64,000 nt of DNA from contig CAYMPV010000028.1 in assembly GCA_964392305.1 (NCBI GenBank), forward strand, positions 19,631 to 83,630, written 5' to 3'. The DNA is from JACKIC01 sp964392305. Its GTDB lineage: Bacteria; Planctomycetota; UBA1135; UBA2386. A program made the position numbers and the translations under genes. A model generated the notes under the pieces. That model saw only the letters and a program-made list of their open reading frames with translations. It was not told where the DNA came from and ran no database searches. Of the stretch, positions 1 to 10,200 are shown one piece after another. Every line of letters starts with the position of its first letter. The first letter of the stretch is position 1.

Positions 1-3000
1 GTGCCAGGTCGCGCCAGTAGAGCGCGAGCTCGCGACCGCGCAGCTCCCAGAACGCGAACGCGTCCTGCTTGACGAGGTCCTCGAGCACCTTGGTCGGCAA
101 CTCCAGTCCCGCCGGCAGACCGACGATCGCCATCGCCATCGGCTGACCTTCGGCAGTGGTGTTCTCGACTTCGACCTCGAGCGCGACGGTCTGGCCTTCG
201 GTCACCGACATCTTGCCGAGCGCGGCGCGGATCGACAGCACGGTCGCCGGATCGTCGGCGGGTTGTTCGCTGTAGTAGCTGACGTCGCAGGCCCACGGCA
301 GCGGCTGGCCGCCGCCGGTCACGTCGATCGCGAATTCGTGTTCGCCGGCGGGCAGCTTGTCCCACAGGTCGAACGTGATCGCCTCGACGTCGCCAGCGGC
401 GAATGCGCGTTCGGCGATCACGGTGTCGCCGTCGAGGATGCGCAGCGTGCCGGGCTCACGCATGGCGCGGTTGGCGGCGGCGTAGGCGGTGAGCGCGCGC
501 AGCGCGACGATCGTCGCCTGGGTCGCGCCGAAGGTTCCAATCGCACCGCGGCAGCCCTGCACGAACTCGATCGCCTTGCGCACGTGGCCCTGGTAGCCGG
601 GGTCGCGCAGCCAGGCGAGGATCGCGAAGCCCGCGGTCTCGACCAACAGGTCCTGACCGCCGCTGCGCGTGATGCTCGCGGTGGCGCCGCGCAGCGAACC
701 GTTCTGTTCCTGCAGCTCGGCGAGCCAACCGCGCGTCAGCGAGGCCTCGGGGCGACCGGCGAGTTCGAGCGCGCAGCTGATCAGCGCCAGTTCGTAGGCG
801 TCCTTGGTCGCCATGCGACCCACGAGCGCCTCGATCTCCTTGGTCAGCTCGGTGGCCGGCACGCCGGCGACGAGCAGCGCGTAGGTGACGTAGGCGTCGG
901 TGATCGACTGCGGCGCGCCGCCGAAGCGGTCGAGCGCGCGCGGGTTGCGCTGGTAACCGCCCTTGCCGTCGCGGCGCGTGAGCAGCCACTGTTTGGTGCG
1001 CTCGACCATGCCCGCGTCGACGTCGTAGACCTTCTGCATGTCGTGGAACTGCAAGAGGCCGTAGGCGGTGAGCGCCTCGTGGCCCGGGTCACCGCCGAAC
1101 CACTCGTAACCCTTCTCCTTGCACTCGTAGCCGGTGATCTTCTGGTAGCCGCGCGGCAGCAGCTGGCGCGCGCGCGCCGCGACCGCGGGCACGTCGTCGC
1201 CGCTCGCGTCGAGCAGCGTGAGCACCAGCGTGTTGGGGTAGTTGGACGAGCTCGCCTGTTCGAAGCAGCCGTGCGGTTCCTGCAGGATGCCGTTCAACCC
1301 TTCGGTCAGCGCGCTGAGCGGCGATGGGAACAGCTTGAACGTGACCTTGCCCGAACCGGGTGTGGCGTCCCGCGGGATCGCCAGCGTGATCACCGCGGGC
1401 TTGCCGTTCTCGACGGTGCCGCCGTGCGAACGGCGGTGCGGGAAGCCGCGCGGCGCGATCGCGATCGGATGCACGATCTGGTCGGTGAAGCGCCCGGCCT
1501 TGCCGGTGATGCGCACGAACGAGCGGCCGAAGCCCTGCTCGGGCGTGATCTTGGCCAGCGCGCGACCACGGCCGGCCACGAGCGCGATCGTCGTCGGCGC
1601 TTCGCCGACGAACTTCAGGCCCGCGCCGATCTCGACGCGCAGTTCGACGTCACTGGCGATCGCGTCGGTGTCGGTGACCACGGCGTTGATCGGCAGCGAC
1701 AGTTCATCGCCGGATGAGACCTCGTCGGGCAGTTTGGCTTCCAGGTGGAACGGCAGCTGCGTCGTGAACGTCGCGCCGGCCTGGCCGACGCGGCCGATGG
1801 GGCCGCTCGGCGCGTGGGCGTCGGCGTGCACCTGCCAGGTGGTGACCGCGTCGCTGGTGCTGAACGAGACGCTGGCGTTGCCGGTCTGGTCGGTGGCGAG
1901 CAGCGAGTTCCAGTAGATGGTCGGGGTGAAGTCCGTGCGGCCGTCGTGCGCGGTGAACTGGTGGGCGTAGACGCGGGCGCGCTGCTGGGTGAGGGCGTAG
2001 CGACCGACGCGAGCGACGCCGCCATCGGCCGAGAGGAAGAAGTCGTAGCCGCCCTTCTTCTTGGCTTCCTCGGCTTCTTCGAACAGGGGCATGTCGGCGC
2101 CCGGCAGGGGCGAAACGGCGCCGGGCTTCGCGTCCAAGCGATACGCAAAGAAGTTCTCGGCGCGCGCGCGCACGTCACCGTCGCGCCCGTCGTCGAAGAA
2201 CGCACCGGCGAGGGGGTTGGCGGCGGGGTCGGCGGCGAGGTGGTCGATGATCTTCTCGTTCCACTCTCCGGCCCCGAGCGCGAAGACATCGAAGCCTGCG
2301 GGCTGCATTGCCTGCGGCACCGCGAACGGCACCGCTGCGGCCTGCGCGACCTCGACGTCGAAGTCCCGTTCGGCAAGTGCCATGGCCGCTCCCGGGGCTG
2401 GCATTCCCAGCGTGCGTGGCAGCAGCACCAGCGTGATGCCGATCAGCGCCACGGCGCTCGTCAGTCCCGCGAACACCGGGTGACGCACCGTGGTCAGTCG
2501 CTGCATCGCGAAGACCGCGCCTTCGCCGAGCAACAACAGGATCAGCACGAACAGGCTCACTCCGGCCGCGGTCTCGAGGCTGCGCTGACTCGACCACACC
2601 GCGCGCTGCAGCGCGGCGCCAGGAGCGCTGGCCGCCTCGAGGTTGCTGGCCACCTGCGGCGTATGCGAGAACCCTTCGCGCGCCATCACCCCCTCGCCCT
2701 TGGGACCGATGTCGGCGAGCACCTTCTGCGCGGCGGCGTCGTTGCGCCAGATGAACTTGCGCCAGCCGCGGGTGCCGAGCAGCAGGTCGACGTTGCGCGC
2801 CGAGGCCTCGTGGCCGAGGAAGAAGTCGCCGAGCTGTTCGAGTTTCTCGACGTCGGCGAACAGGGCCGCGTGGTCGGCGAGGCCGATGCGCGGTTCGCTG
2901 CCGAGCGACGTGACGGCGAGGTCGGTGACCGACAGGCCGACGACGGCAGCCATCGGTTCGCCGCGTTCGTCGGTGGTCTTCACCGCGACCTGCTGCGGGG

Positions 3001-4882
3001 CGCCGGGCGTCAGCGAATCGTGTTGCGGGTTGATCGCGACGTCGATGCGGTGGCTGCTGGCGCGGCGCACCAGACGTTCGGCGACGGGTTGCAGGGCCCG
3101 ATCGAACACCGTCGCGCGCAGCACGCCGGCGGCGTGGTCCGGCAGCGGCACTTCAGCGGTGGTGCGCAGTTCCCCACGATCGTCGGCGCGCACGGTGGCC
3201 TGGCCGACCAGCACGCCGCGACAGAACACGCCGAGCAGCCACGGGCCGTCGCCGCGACCTTGCAGTTGCATGCGCAGCGCCGCGCCGGCGGCGATGTCGT
3301 CACCGGGCAGTTGCATCGCGATGCCGTTCGCGCGCACCGTCGGCAGGTCGATCGGCTCCCTCTGGCCGGCGAGTTGCACGCGGTAGGTGAGGCCGGCGCG
3401 CGGCGTGAAGGCGAGTCTCGCGCGGCCCTGGTGCGCGGTCTGGAACTTCGTGATCACCTGGCCGCTGGCGTCGAGCAGCACACCGCTCGTGTCGATCGGT
3501 CGGCTCAGCGCGTCGGTGCACTCGAGATACAGGCCGTTGCTCACGTCGGCGACGAGCTCGCCGCCTTCGGGAAACGCCGCCACGGTGACGACGCCGGTCG
3601 GCACCACGAACGGCTTCATCTCGGCCTCGACGACGCCGCCGTCGGTGATCGTCGCGACGAAGCGCGCGGCGCCCTTGTCGACTTCTTGGGGAATCGTGAA
3701 GCGGAACTGCGCCTTGCCGTCCTCGGCGATCGCGACCTGCTCGTTCCAGACCTCGTTGCCGTCGATGACCAGCGCGCCGCGCGCTGCGGCGCCGGCCGCG
3801 AAGCCGCCGCCCATGCGTTCGACGGTGACCTGCGCCGAGCCCCTGGCACCCGGCGCGTAGCTCGTGCGATCGAGCACGATCTGCGTGCGCAGCTGCGGGT
3901 TGCGGAACGGCCGCACGACGACCTCGGCCTTCTCGGGCGCGAACGTGCCGGCGAGCGACGAGACCTCGATGGCGTGCACGCCGCCGGTGCTTCCCGGCGG
4001 CACCACGAACGCGAACGAACCGACGCCCGTGGCCTCGTCGTCGAACGTCTGGCCGACGGGGCTGCCCTTCGCGTCGAGCAGCCTGGCGATCATGCGCGGC
4101 GCTTGCGGGGTGCGCAGCAGCAGCGTGACGCGGTCGAGCACGACGGCGCGCGCGTAGATCGTCTCGCCGGGCCGGTAGACGGGGCGGTCGGTGCTGACGT
4201 GCACGAGCGGGCCGGCCGAAGCCGAGCCGAGCTGGAAGACCTCACGCACTTCGTCGGTGTCGTGCGCGGCGATCACCTCGACGCGCTGCGGCATGCGCAG
4301 ATCGGCGTTCATCGTCACCACGGCGCTGCCGTTGCGCGCGGCGACTTCGCCGGCGCCGAGCACCGCGCCGCCGGCGCCGAACGCCGACCAACGCACGCGG
4401 CAATCGCGCGGCGTGCCGGCGAGGTCGGCGGTCTGCACTGTGAACGTCCACGGTGCGCCGGCGGGCACGGCGCGCGGGGCGCTGACCGTCAGGTGCAGGT
4501 GGTCCTGGTTGAAGTGCGTGTGACGTGACTGAGCCCACTCCTGCGCGACGAAGAAGCCGAGCACGGTGGCGGCGGCGATCGTGGCGGCGGTGAGCAGTCG
4601 CGCGACCGGGTTGCGCAGGATGCGCAAGATCGGGTGTGGCGCGGTGCGGCGCGGCGCGGTCGTGGGCGTCGGCAACTCGAGCGGCGGCTGCTCTGGGCGC
4701 ACCGCCTGTTCGAGCAGCTGCGCCTTGCCGATCACCTCGCTCTGCAGCGCGCGCAGCGTGGGATCGCGGTCGAGGCGCGCGAGCAGCGCGGCGGGATCCT
4801 CGTGGCAGCCGAAGTGCAGTTCGAGCAGTTCCTGTTCGAGCTGGTCGCGTTCTTCGGGGGAGTAGTTGTCTTGATTGCTCAT
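1..4882 (-). CDS. alpha-2-macroglobulin family protein with cytoplasmic N-terminal segment (3' end beyond window)
   Basis: Bacterial alpha-2-macroglobulins are large envelope proteins that trap proteases through a bait region and an internal thioester. About 1,627 residues are visible; the C-terminal end lies outside the window. Residues 1-92 are hydrophilic, with a stretch (ALLARLDRDPTLRALQSEV, about 32-50) that resembles the short helical anti-sigma domain. A membrane segment follows at about 94-113, then macroglobulin-type beta domains. Two more hydrophobic segments sit unusually in mid-chain at about 773-791 and 802-822. The thioester motif GCFEQ is intact with its Cys near residue 1206, followed by an alpha-helical thioester domain. 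The ATG at 4882 overlaps the stop of the upstream sigma gene as ATGA, which fixes the start. The family call is secure; the anti-sigma reading of the N-terminus is inference. Confidence 0.9.
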   Translation of the reverse strand, partial: MSNQDNYSPEERDQLEQELLELHFGCHEDPAALLARLDRDPTLRALQSEVIGKAQLLEQAVRPEQPPLELPTPTTAPRRTAPHPILRILRNPVARLLTAATIAAATVLGFFVAQEWAQSRHTHFNQDHLHLTVSAPRAVPAGAPWTFTVQTADLAGTPRDCRVRWSAFGAGGAVLGAGEVAARNGSAVVTMNADLRMPQRVEVIAAHDTDEVREVFQLGSASAGPLVHVSTDRPVYRPGETIYARAVVLDRVTLLLRTPQAPRMIARLLDAKGSPVGQTFDDEATGVGSFAFVVPPGSTGGVHAIEVSSLAGTFAPEKAEVVVRPFRNPQLRTQIVLDRTSYAPGARGSAQVTVERMGGGFAAGAAARGALVIDGNEVWNEQVAIAEDGKAQFRFTIPQEVDKGAARFVATITDGGVVEAEMKPFVVPTGVVTVAAFPEGGELVADVSNGLYLECTDALSRPIDTSGVLLDASGQVITKFQTAHQGRARLAFTPRAGLTYRVQLAGQREPIDLPTVRANGIAMQLPGDDIAAGAALRMQLQGRGDGPWLLGVFCRGVLVGQATVRADDRGELRTTAEVPLPDHAAGVLRATVFDRALQPVAERLVRRASSHRIDVAINPQHDSLTPGAPQQVAVKTTDERGEPMAAVVGLSVTDLAVTSLGSEPRIGLADHAALFADVEKLEQLGDFFLGHEASARNVDLLLGTRGWRKFIWRNDAAAQKVLADIGPKGEGVMAREGFSHTPQVASNLEAASAPGAALQRAVWSSQRSLETAAGVSLFVLILLLLGEGAVFAMQRLTTVRHPVFAGLTSAVALIGITLVLLPRTLGMPAPGAAMALAERDFDVEVAQAAAVPFAVPQAMQPAGFDVFALGAGEWNEKIIDHLAADPAANPLAGAFFDDGRDGDVRARAENFFAYRLDAKPGAVSPLPGADMPLFEEAEEAKKKGGYDFFLSADGGVARVGRYALTQQRARVYAHQFTAHDGRTDFTPTIYWNSLLATDQTGNASVSFSTSDAVTTWQVHADAHAPSGPIGRVGQAGATFTTQLPFHLEAKLPDEVSSGDELSLPINAVVTDTDAIASDVELRVEIGAGLKFVGEAPTTIALVAGRGRALAKITPEQGFGRSFVRITGKAGRFTDQIVHPIAIAPRGFPHRRSHGGTVENGKPAVITLAIPRDATPGSGKVTFKLFPSPLSALTEGLNGILQEPHGCFEQASSSNYPNTLVLTLLDASGDDVPAVAARARQLLPRGYQKITGYECKEKGYEWFGGDPGHEALTAYGLLQFHDMQKVYDVDAGMVERTKQWLLTRRDGKGGYQRNPRALDRFGGAPQSITDAYVTYALLVAGVPATELTKEIEALVGRMATKDAYELALISCALELAGRPEASLTRGWLAELQEQNGSLRGATASITRSGGQDLLVETAGFAILAWLRDPGYQGHVRKAIEFVQGCRGAIGTFGATQATIVALRALTAYAAANRAMREPGTLRILDGDTVIAERAFAAGDVEAITFDLWDKLPAGEHEFAIDVTGGGQPLPWACDVSYYSEQPADDPATVLSIRAALGKMSVTEGQTVALEVEVENTTAEGQPMAMAIVGLPAGLELPTKVLEDLVKQDAFAFWELRGRELALYWRDLA

Positions 4883-5433
4883 TGCCGCACCTCCGTGTCC
4901 TGCTGACCCTGTTCACCGACACGTTCACCGACACCCAGTTGTTTGCGCAGTTTCTGCAGGGCGCTGCGCATGCGCGTCTTCGCCGTGCCAATGGGGATGC
5001 CGAGGGCGGTGGCGGCGGCTTCGAAACTGAGCCCGGCGGAGACGCGCAGCAGGAACACCTGCTGTTCGGCCTCGCCGAGCCCGGCGACCGCGGCCTGCGC
5101 CGCGCTGAGCGCTTCGCGCTGCAGCAGCGCTTGCGGGGGGGATGGTTGGGTGGTGGTGAGCACGGTCAGTTCCTCGTCCAGGGTCTGGTGGACCGGTCGC
5201 CGTTCCCGCGCGCGGCGGGCATCGCGAGCCGTGTTCCACACGACGACGAAGATCCATGCCACCGGGTCGTCGGGCCGTTCACCGCGTTGCCAGTGGCGCC
5301 AGCACTTGAGGAAGGCGTCCTGCAACACTTCGGTGGCATCGGTCCGTGGACCCAGCACGCTGCGGACCGCTCCGGCCAGGCCTTGGCGGTGGGCCTGGAA
5401 CAGGCCTGGTAGGGGCGTTTCCGCAGCGCTCAT
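4879..5433 (-). CDS. ECF-type RNA polymerase sigma factor
   Basis: A 184-residue sigma-70 family factor with region 2 at about residues 10-80 (ATEVLQDAFLKCWRHW, WIFVVVWNTARDARR) and region 4 at about 115-165 (GLSFEAAATALGIPIGTAKT followed by a basic recognition helix). It lacks regions 1 and 3, as expected for an extracytoplasmic-function factor, and should direct RNA polymerase to a small regulon. Its stop codon overlaps the ATG of the alpha-2-macroglobulin gene, so the two are cotranscribed and translationally coupled, an arrangement normal for a sigma factor and its anti-sigma factor. No separate anti-sigma gene is nearby. Confidence 0.93.
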   Translation of the reverse strand: MSAAETPLPGLFQAHRQGLAGAVRSVLGPRTDATEVLQDAFLKCWRHWQRGERPDDPVAWIFVVVWNTARDARRARERRPVHQTLDEELTVLTTTQPSPPQALLQREALSAAQAAVAGLGEAEQQVFLLRVSAGLSFEAAATALGIPIGTAKTRMRSALQKLRKQLGVGERVGEQGQQDTEVRQ

Positions 5434-5549
5434 GGATCGATCGTGCCGGTGAAGACGCCGGCGGGCGAATCGGGATTGGAAGAGGCCGCGAAAACTGCGA
5501 TGCGCGGGGCACGGTTCCCGAGGGAAGCGCGCTGTCGCGCGCCCTCGCC

Positions 5550-5873
5550 ATGCGCCGCTCCTGGAAGATCGCCTGCGTGCTCGCCGGTTGCCTGGGCTCT
5601 TCGGGCTGCACCGTGGTCAAGCCGGTGGTCGGGGTGTTCACCGCGCCGGTGCTGCTGATGAGCGGTCACTACGGCGGATCGGAGGGTGTGGGCACCTTGC
5701 AAGGGGAAGGTGGCGCCAGGGCCGCGGTGATCGGCATGGCCGCGATCGGGGCCGTCGGCGGTCTGGTGACCGGTGTGCTCAGCGACTGGGCCGTGCTGAC
5801 GCGAGCGACCCAGGAACCGACTCGCAACTGGTGGGACCCGCTGGCCACCAACTCGGACGCGGTGTGTCGCTGA
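5550..5873 (+). CDS. small glycine-rich lipoprotein, function unknown
   Basis: A 107-residue protein. The ATG at 5550 is chosen because it gives a proper lipoprotein signal peptide (MRRSWKIACVLAGCLGSSGC) with the lipidated Cys at residue 20; the open frame extends upstream but without a signal sequence. The mature part has a hydrophobic glycine/alanine stretch near residues 55-75 that could contact the membrane. It is transcribed divergently from the sigma factor gene at 5433, so the 116-base gap may hold two promoters, but I see no clear -35/-10 pair. I do not recognise the family. Confidence 0.6.
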   Translation: MRRSWKIACVLAGCLGSSGCTVVKPVVGVFTAPVLLMSGHYGGSEGVGTLQGEGGARAAVIGMAAIGAVGGLVTGVLSDWAVLTRATQEPTRNWWDPLATNSDAVCR

Positions 5874-5932
5874 GTGAGGGAGCGGGGACAGTGCGGGCGC
5901 GCGCGGTTGTCGTTTGTACCCGGTACCGTACC

Positions 5933-6340
5933 CTACTCGAGCCACTCGATGGTGATGGGGGCGTCGAGGTCGGGGTGCAGGCTCTTGTGCACGGGGCAGG
6001 TGTGGGCGGTGCGCTCGAGGATCTTCTTCTGGTCGTCGGTGTAGGTGCCGGGGATGCGCAGGGTGACGGGCAGGCGGCCGATGCGGCGCGGTTGGTCGAG
6101 CATGTGCTTGTCGACGCTGACGGTGGCACCTTGCAGGTCGAAGCCCTTGCGTTTGGCGACGATCGCCATGGTGGTGAGGATGCAGGTGCCGAGCGCGGTG
6201 GCGACGAGGTCGGTCGGCGAGAAGAAGCGGCCGAGGCCTTCGTTGTCGGTGGGTGCGTCGGTGGAGAGGGCGGCGCCGGAGGGGCCGTGGGTGGCGTTGC
6301 AGCAGAGGTCGCCTTGGTAGGTGGCGGTGATCGTGACCAT
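5933..6340 (-). CDS. OsmC family peroxiredoxin-like protein
   Basis: OsmC/Ohr proteins are thiol peroxidases that reduce organic hydroperoxides in the cytoplasm. This 135-residue protein has the family layout: an N-terminal beta sheet, the long helix with the first reactive Cys (ATALGTCILTTM, about residues 48-59), and the second Cys in AHTCPVHKSL near residue 117. Length matches the OsmC subfamily (about 135-140). The start ATG lies one base after the stop of the TerB/J-domain gene (TGA-C-ATG), so both are probably on one transcript. A longer frame continues upstream inside that gene but is out of its reading frame and is not used. Confidence 0.9.
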   Translation of the reverse strand: MVTITATYQGDLCCNATHGPSGAALSTDAPTDNEGLGRFFSPTDLVATALGTCILTTMAIVAKRKGFDLQGATVSVDKHMLDQPRRIGRLPVTLRIPGTYTDDQKKILERTAHTCPVHKSLHPDLDAPITIEWLE

Positions 6341-6341
6341 G

Positions 6342-7196
6342 TCAGGTGCTGAGGAGTTCGTAGGCGCGCTGGATGGCCTGGAACCGTTCCGTGGCTTCGC
6401 GCTGCGCCACGGGGCCGAGGTTGGGTTGGGCGTCGGGATGGAACCGACGCACGAGTTCGCGGTGGCGTTTGCGGATCTGTTCGGGCGTGGCGCCGGGCGG
6501 CAGATCGAGGGTCTGTAGCGCGCTGCTGCGGGCGTCGAGGTTCGGGGCGTGGCGATCGGGTTCGGCGCGTTCGCGGTCGCGCAAGAACTGGGCGCGCGCC
6601 AGGTGGAACAGCATGCGCGCGCGGCTGGTCGAGATGCCGAAACCGCGCGCCACTTCCTGCAGCACCTGGTGTTCGCTCGCCGCGTACTTGCCGTCGGCGA
6701 AGGCGACGAGGCAGCACCAGCAGAACAGCGAATCGATCTCGGGCTGCTCGAGGCTGGGGGCGATGCGCGCGGCGAGGCCGGCGCGATCGCGCAGCGGCAG
6801 CGGCTGGGTCTCCCACAGGCGCAGCTCGTCGGCGGCGATGCCGTCGAGGAATCGTTCGAGCACGAACCGACGCACGGTCTGGCGTTCGCCATCGCTCATC
6901 GGCCCGTCGACTTCGGCGACCGCGGCGAGCAGGTAGTAGATGCGCCGCGGCAACGACGCGCGCGCGAACGCCTCGTTGGCGGTGCGGCTCCACGAGCCGG
7001 TGCTGTGGTGCACGATCGTCGCCATGCGCACCAGCGGTTGGGTCGCGGTGATCGCCAGATAGAAGCCCCAGAAACCGGCGACGACGCCGAGGAACGGGCT
7101 GCCGCGCGCGAAGATGCCCAGACCCGCGAACGCGATCAGCAGGCAGCCGAAGGCGAACCTGCCGAGCCAGTATTGGGGCGTGGATGGCGAGAACAT
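6342..7196 (-). CDS. TerB-like and DnaJ domain membrane protein (DjlA-like)
   Basis: A 284-residue protein with the architecture of DjlA co-chaperones: two short hydrophobic segments at about residues 10-30 and 32-52, a TerB-like helical domain at about 75-190 (LLAAVAEVDGPMSDGE and LVAFADGKYAASEHQVL, the usual acidic loop motifs), and a C-terminal J domain at about 225-284 with the HPD motif in RRFHPDAQPN. J domains stimulate the ATPase of DnaK, so the protein likely recruits Hsp70 to the inner membrane. The J domain lacks its last helices, which is usual for DjlA. It is followed one base later by the OsmC gene. Confidence 0.85.
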   Translation of the reverse strand: MFSPSTPQYWLGRFAFGCLLIAFAGLGIFARGSPFLGVVAGFWGFYLAITATQPLVRMATIVHHSTGSWSRTANEAFARASLPRRIYYLLAAVAEVDGPMSDGERQTVRRFVLERFLDGIAADELRLWETQPLPLRDRAGLAARIAPSLEQPEIDSLFCWCCLVAFADGKYAASEHQVLQEVARGFGISTSRARMLFHLARAQFLRDRERAEPDRHAPNLDARSSALQTLDLPPGATPEQIRKRHRELVRRFHPDAQPNLGPVAQREATERFQAIQRAYELLST

Positions 7197-7245
7197 GCCG
7201 GGTGCAGCACGGTAGCGTCTGCGGCAGCGAGGGCGAACGGCGCGG

Positions 7246-10200
7246 TCACCGCGGGGCGACGACGATGGTCACGCTCGGCTCGCTGCCGATGGTGCGCGCG
7301 GCCGGCACGGTGCCGATGGCCGGGTGGGAGACGCGGAACTGCCAGTCGCCGGGCCCCAGGCGCCCGAGGTCGATCGAGCCGTCGGCGCCGCGCCCTTCTT
7401 CGAGCAGCAGCGTCGGCAGCCACGGCCCGCCGGACCAGCGCGCCGTCAGCGTGGCGCCGACGAGGGCGCGACCACCCTGGTCGAAGACCTGCACGGTGGT
7501 GCGTGTGCCGCGCGGTAGGTCGAGGTGGAACGTGGTGCTGCTGCTCGGGTCGAGCTGCAGGATGTCGGTGGCGCCGGGCGCGAAACCCGGTGCGCGACCG
7601 ACGACGCGCGCGGCGCCGCTGGCCAGGCCGCCGAACCAGGCGCGACCGTCGCTGCCGCTGACGGCCAGACCCAGTGATCCGATCGGCCTGCCATCGGCGT
7701 CGACGCACAACACCGTCGCGCCCGCGACCGGTGCGCCGCCGTCGGCGGTGACCAGCACGCTGGCGCTGGCGGCCGGTTGGGCGCGCAGTTCGATGACTTC
7801 GCCGGTGGCGCCCGCGACGACCTCGAGGCCGGCGCGGCGCGACGCCGTGCCGGTGCCACCGAGCGGCCCTTCGGCGGCGACCAGCGTGTAGCGTCCGGGC
7901 AGCAGACCGGCGAAACGGAACGCGCCGTCGTTGCCGGAGAGCGCCATGCCGACGGCGTCGTCGTTCTCGGCATGGCCGTCGTGATACAGGCGCACGAGCG
8001 CGGCGCGCAGAGGTTCGCCGTCGGTGGCGGAGACGACGCGCCCGCGCAGTTCGCCACCCGGCAGGCGCAGCGTGGTCGCATGGCTGCTGCGGCCGGCGGG
8101 CAACGTGGCGGTCTGCGCACTGCCGACCGGCGCCATGGTCATGCCGCTGCGCACCTGCAGGCGGTAGTCGCCGGGCGGCAACCCGCCGAACGTGCCGACG
8201 CCCTGTTCGAGCATCGCCACGCGCACGCGACCCGTCGCTGGGGACTGGGCCTCGAGCATGCCTTCGGGCAACAGTTCGCCGCCGACCTCGACGCGCACGG
8301 TCCACAGCGCGCCGTCGTCGATCTCGCCGACGTCGAGCAGCACCTCGCTGGTCTCGCCGTCGCGCACGGTGCAGCGCTGCGAGACGACCGAGTCGGTGAC
8401 CTTGCGCATCATCTCGCCGAGCTTCATGCCCTGACCGGGACGCCAGCTGTCGGCGCCGAAGCTGCGCATCAAGCCGTTCGGCATCGCCTGCACGACGTAC
8501 TGACCGGGGTCGAGATGCTCGAACACGAACGAGCCGTCGGGGGCGATGTCGGCGCCGTACGATGCCTGCGTGGCCTGTTCTTGCGCCATCAGCAGGAAGT
8601 CGTCGGCGAACTGTCCGGGCCCGGTCTGCACGCGGCCGCGGATGCTGCCGCCGTCGGTGAGTGTGATGATCACGCCGTCGAGTTCGGCGCCGGCGGTGAC
8701 CGTGAGCCGTTCGCTGCGGCCGCTGGCGTGGCCGGCCACGCTCGCGACGAGCTGCATGCGGCCGGGGTTGAGCGGGCCGAGGCGGAAGCGGCCATCGTGG
8801 TCGGTGTGCGCGATGGTGCCCGTGCCGAGGAACATGGCCAGCATCGGGTTGTCGCCCATGCCACCCTGGCGTTTGCGCACCTGAGCGCGCGGCACCGGGG
8901 TGCCGTCGGCGGCGAGCACCTTGCCCGAGATCCACGCCGCCGCCTCGATACGCAGTTCGCCGATGTCGGTCTGGCCGCGGCCGATCGTGACGCTCTTCTC
9001 CGTGTTGCCGAAGCCCGGCACGTCGATCTGCAGCGTGTAGTCGCCGGTGGCGACGCCGGCGATGCGGAAGGCGCCGTCCTCGGCCGCGCTCACGACCTCG
9101 GTGCGCACCGGCATGCGCATCACCAGGAACGCGGTGCGCAGCAGGCTCACCGTGAAGTCCGGCAGCGGCGCGCCGGTGTCGTCGCGCACGACGTGGCCGA
9201 CGAGTTCGGCCTTGGGTTCGAGTTGCACGACCACGCCGTCGTCACCCATGTGCACGCCGTCGCAGTAGGCGGCCGAGTAGTCGGGATGCGCGGCGACGAC
9301 CAGGAACTCACCGTAGTCGTCCAGGCCGGTGAGCCGGAAGGTGCCGTCGGCCTGTGTCGAGACGCCGCCGCGGGCCGCTGCGGCGAGGGTCTCGGGCCCG
9401 AGTTGATCGGCGAGGTTGCCGACGATCGGCAGGCTGCCGCCGGGGTGATGGGCCACGTTCGCGCCGGCCAGCGGTGTGCCGTCGGGCGCCAGCACCTTGC
9501 CTGTGACGATGCCGCCAGTGCGCAGCTGCAGCTGCACTTCGCCGGCCCGGTCCGTCTCCTCGAGCATCACCTCGGCGCGGGCGCTGGTGCGCGCCTTGGC
9601 CATCGCCTCGACGGTTGCGGCGCCGTGTTGCAGGCCGTCGATGCGCACCGCGCCGTCGGTCGCGGTCACTGCGCGGCGTGCGCTCAGCTGCGGGACCATC
9701 GAGCCGCCCGTGTCGGCGTTCATCACCATGACCTGCGCGCCCTCGATCGGTGCACCATCGTCGTCGACGACGGTCACCCGCAGGGACGCGCCGCGGCGCA
9801 CGGGCAGCACCACGTCGCGTGCTTCGCCAGCGGCCAGTGCCGGCACCTGCACGCGGCCCATCAGCGTTTCGGTCGACGTGGTCAGGGTCAACGAAGTGCG
9901 TGGCAACACGCCGCGGAAGCGGAACACGCCGTCGTGAACGGGGGCGTCGCGCCCCTGCATCGCGGCCATCGCGCCCAGGAACAGTTGCGGGTCGCGCATC
10001 ACCGACATCGGGTCCGCTTCGCAACGCAGCGACACCTGCGCGACCTCGTCGGCGGCCGGGCCGAGCACACGTCCTTGCAGGAGGCCACCGAGCAGCGGCA
10101 TCAGCATCACGCCTTCGAGATGTCGCGATGGCGGCACGTGCACACACTCGGGCATCGGCAGGACGTAGTAGTCGTGGTCGATCGAGAGGCGCAGGTGCGG

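Noticed and set aside
263..4528. Long plus-strand open frames (484 and 927 codons) opposite the alpha-2-macroglobulin gene
   Set aside because: The minus strand encodes a clear protein with an intact thioester motif; the plus frames are Arg/His/Gly-rich antisense shadows caused by high GC at third positions.
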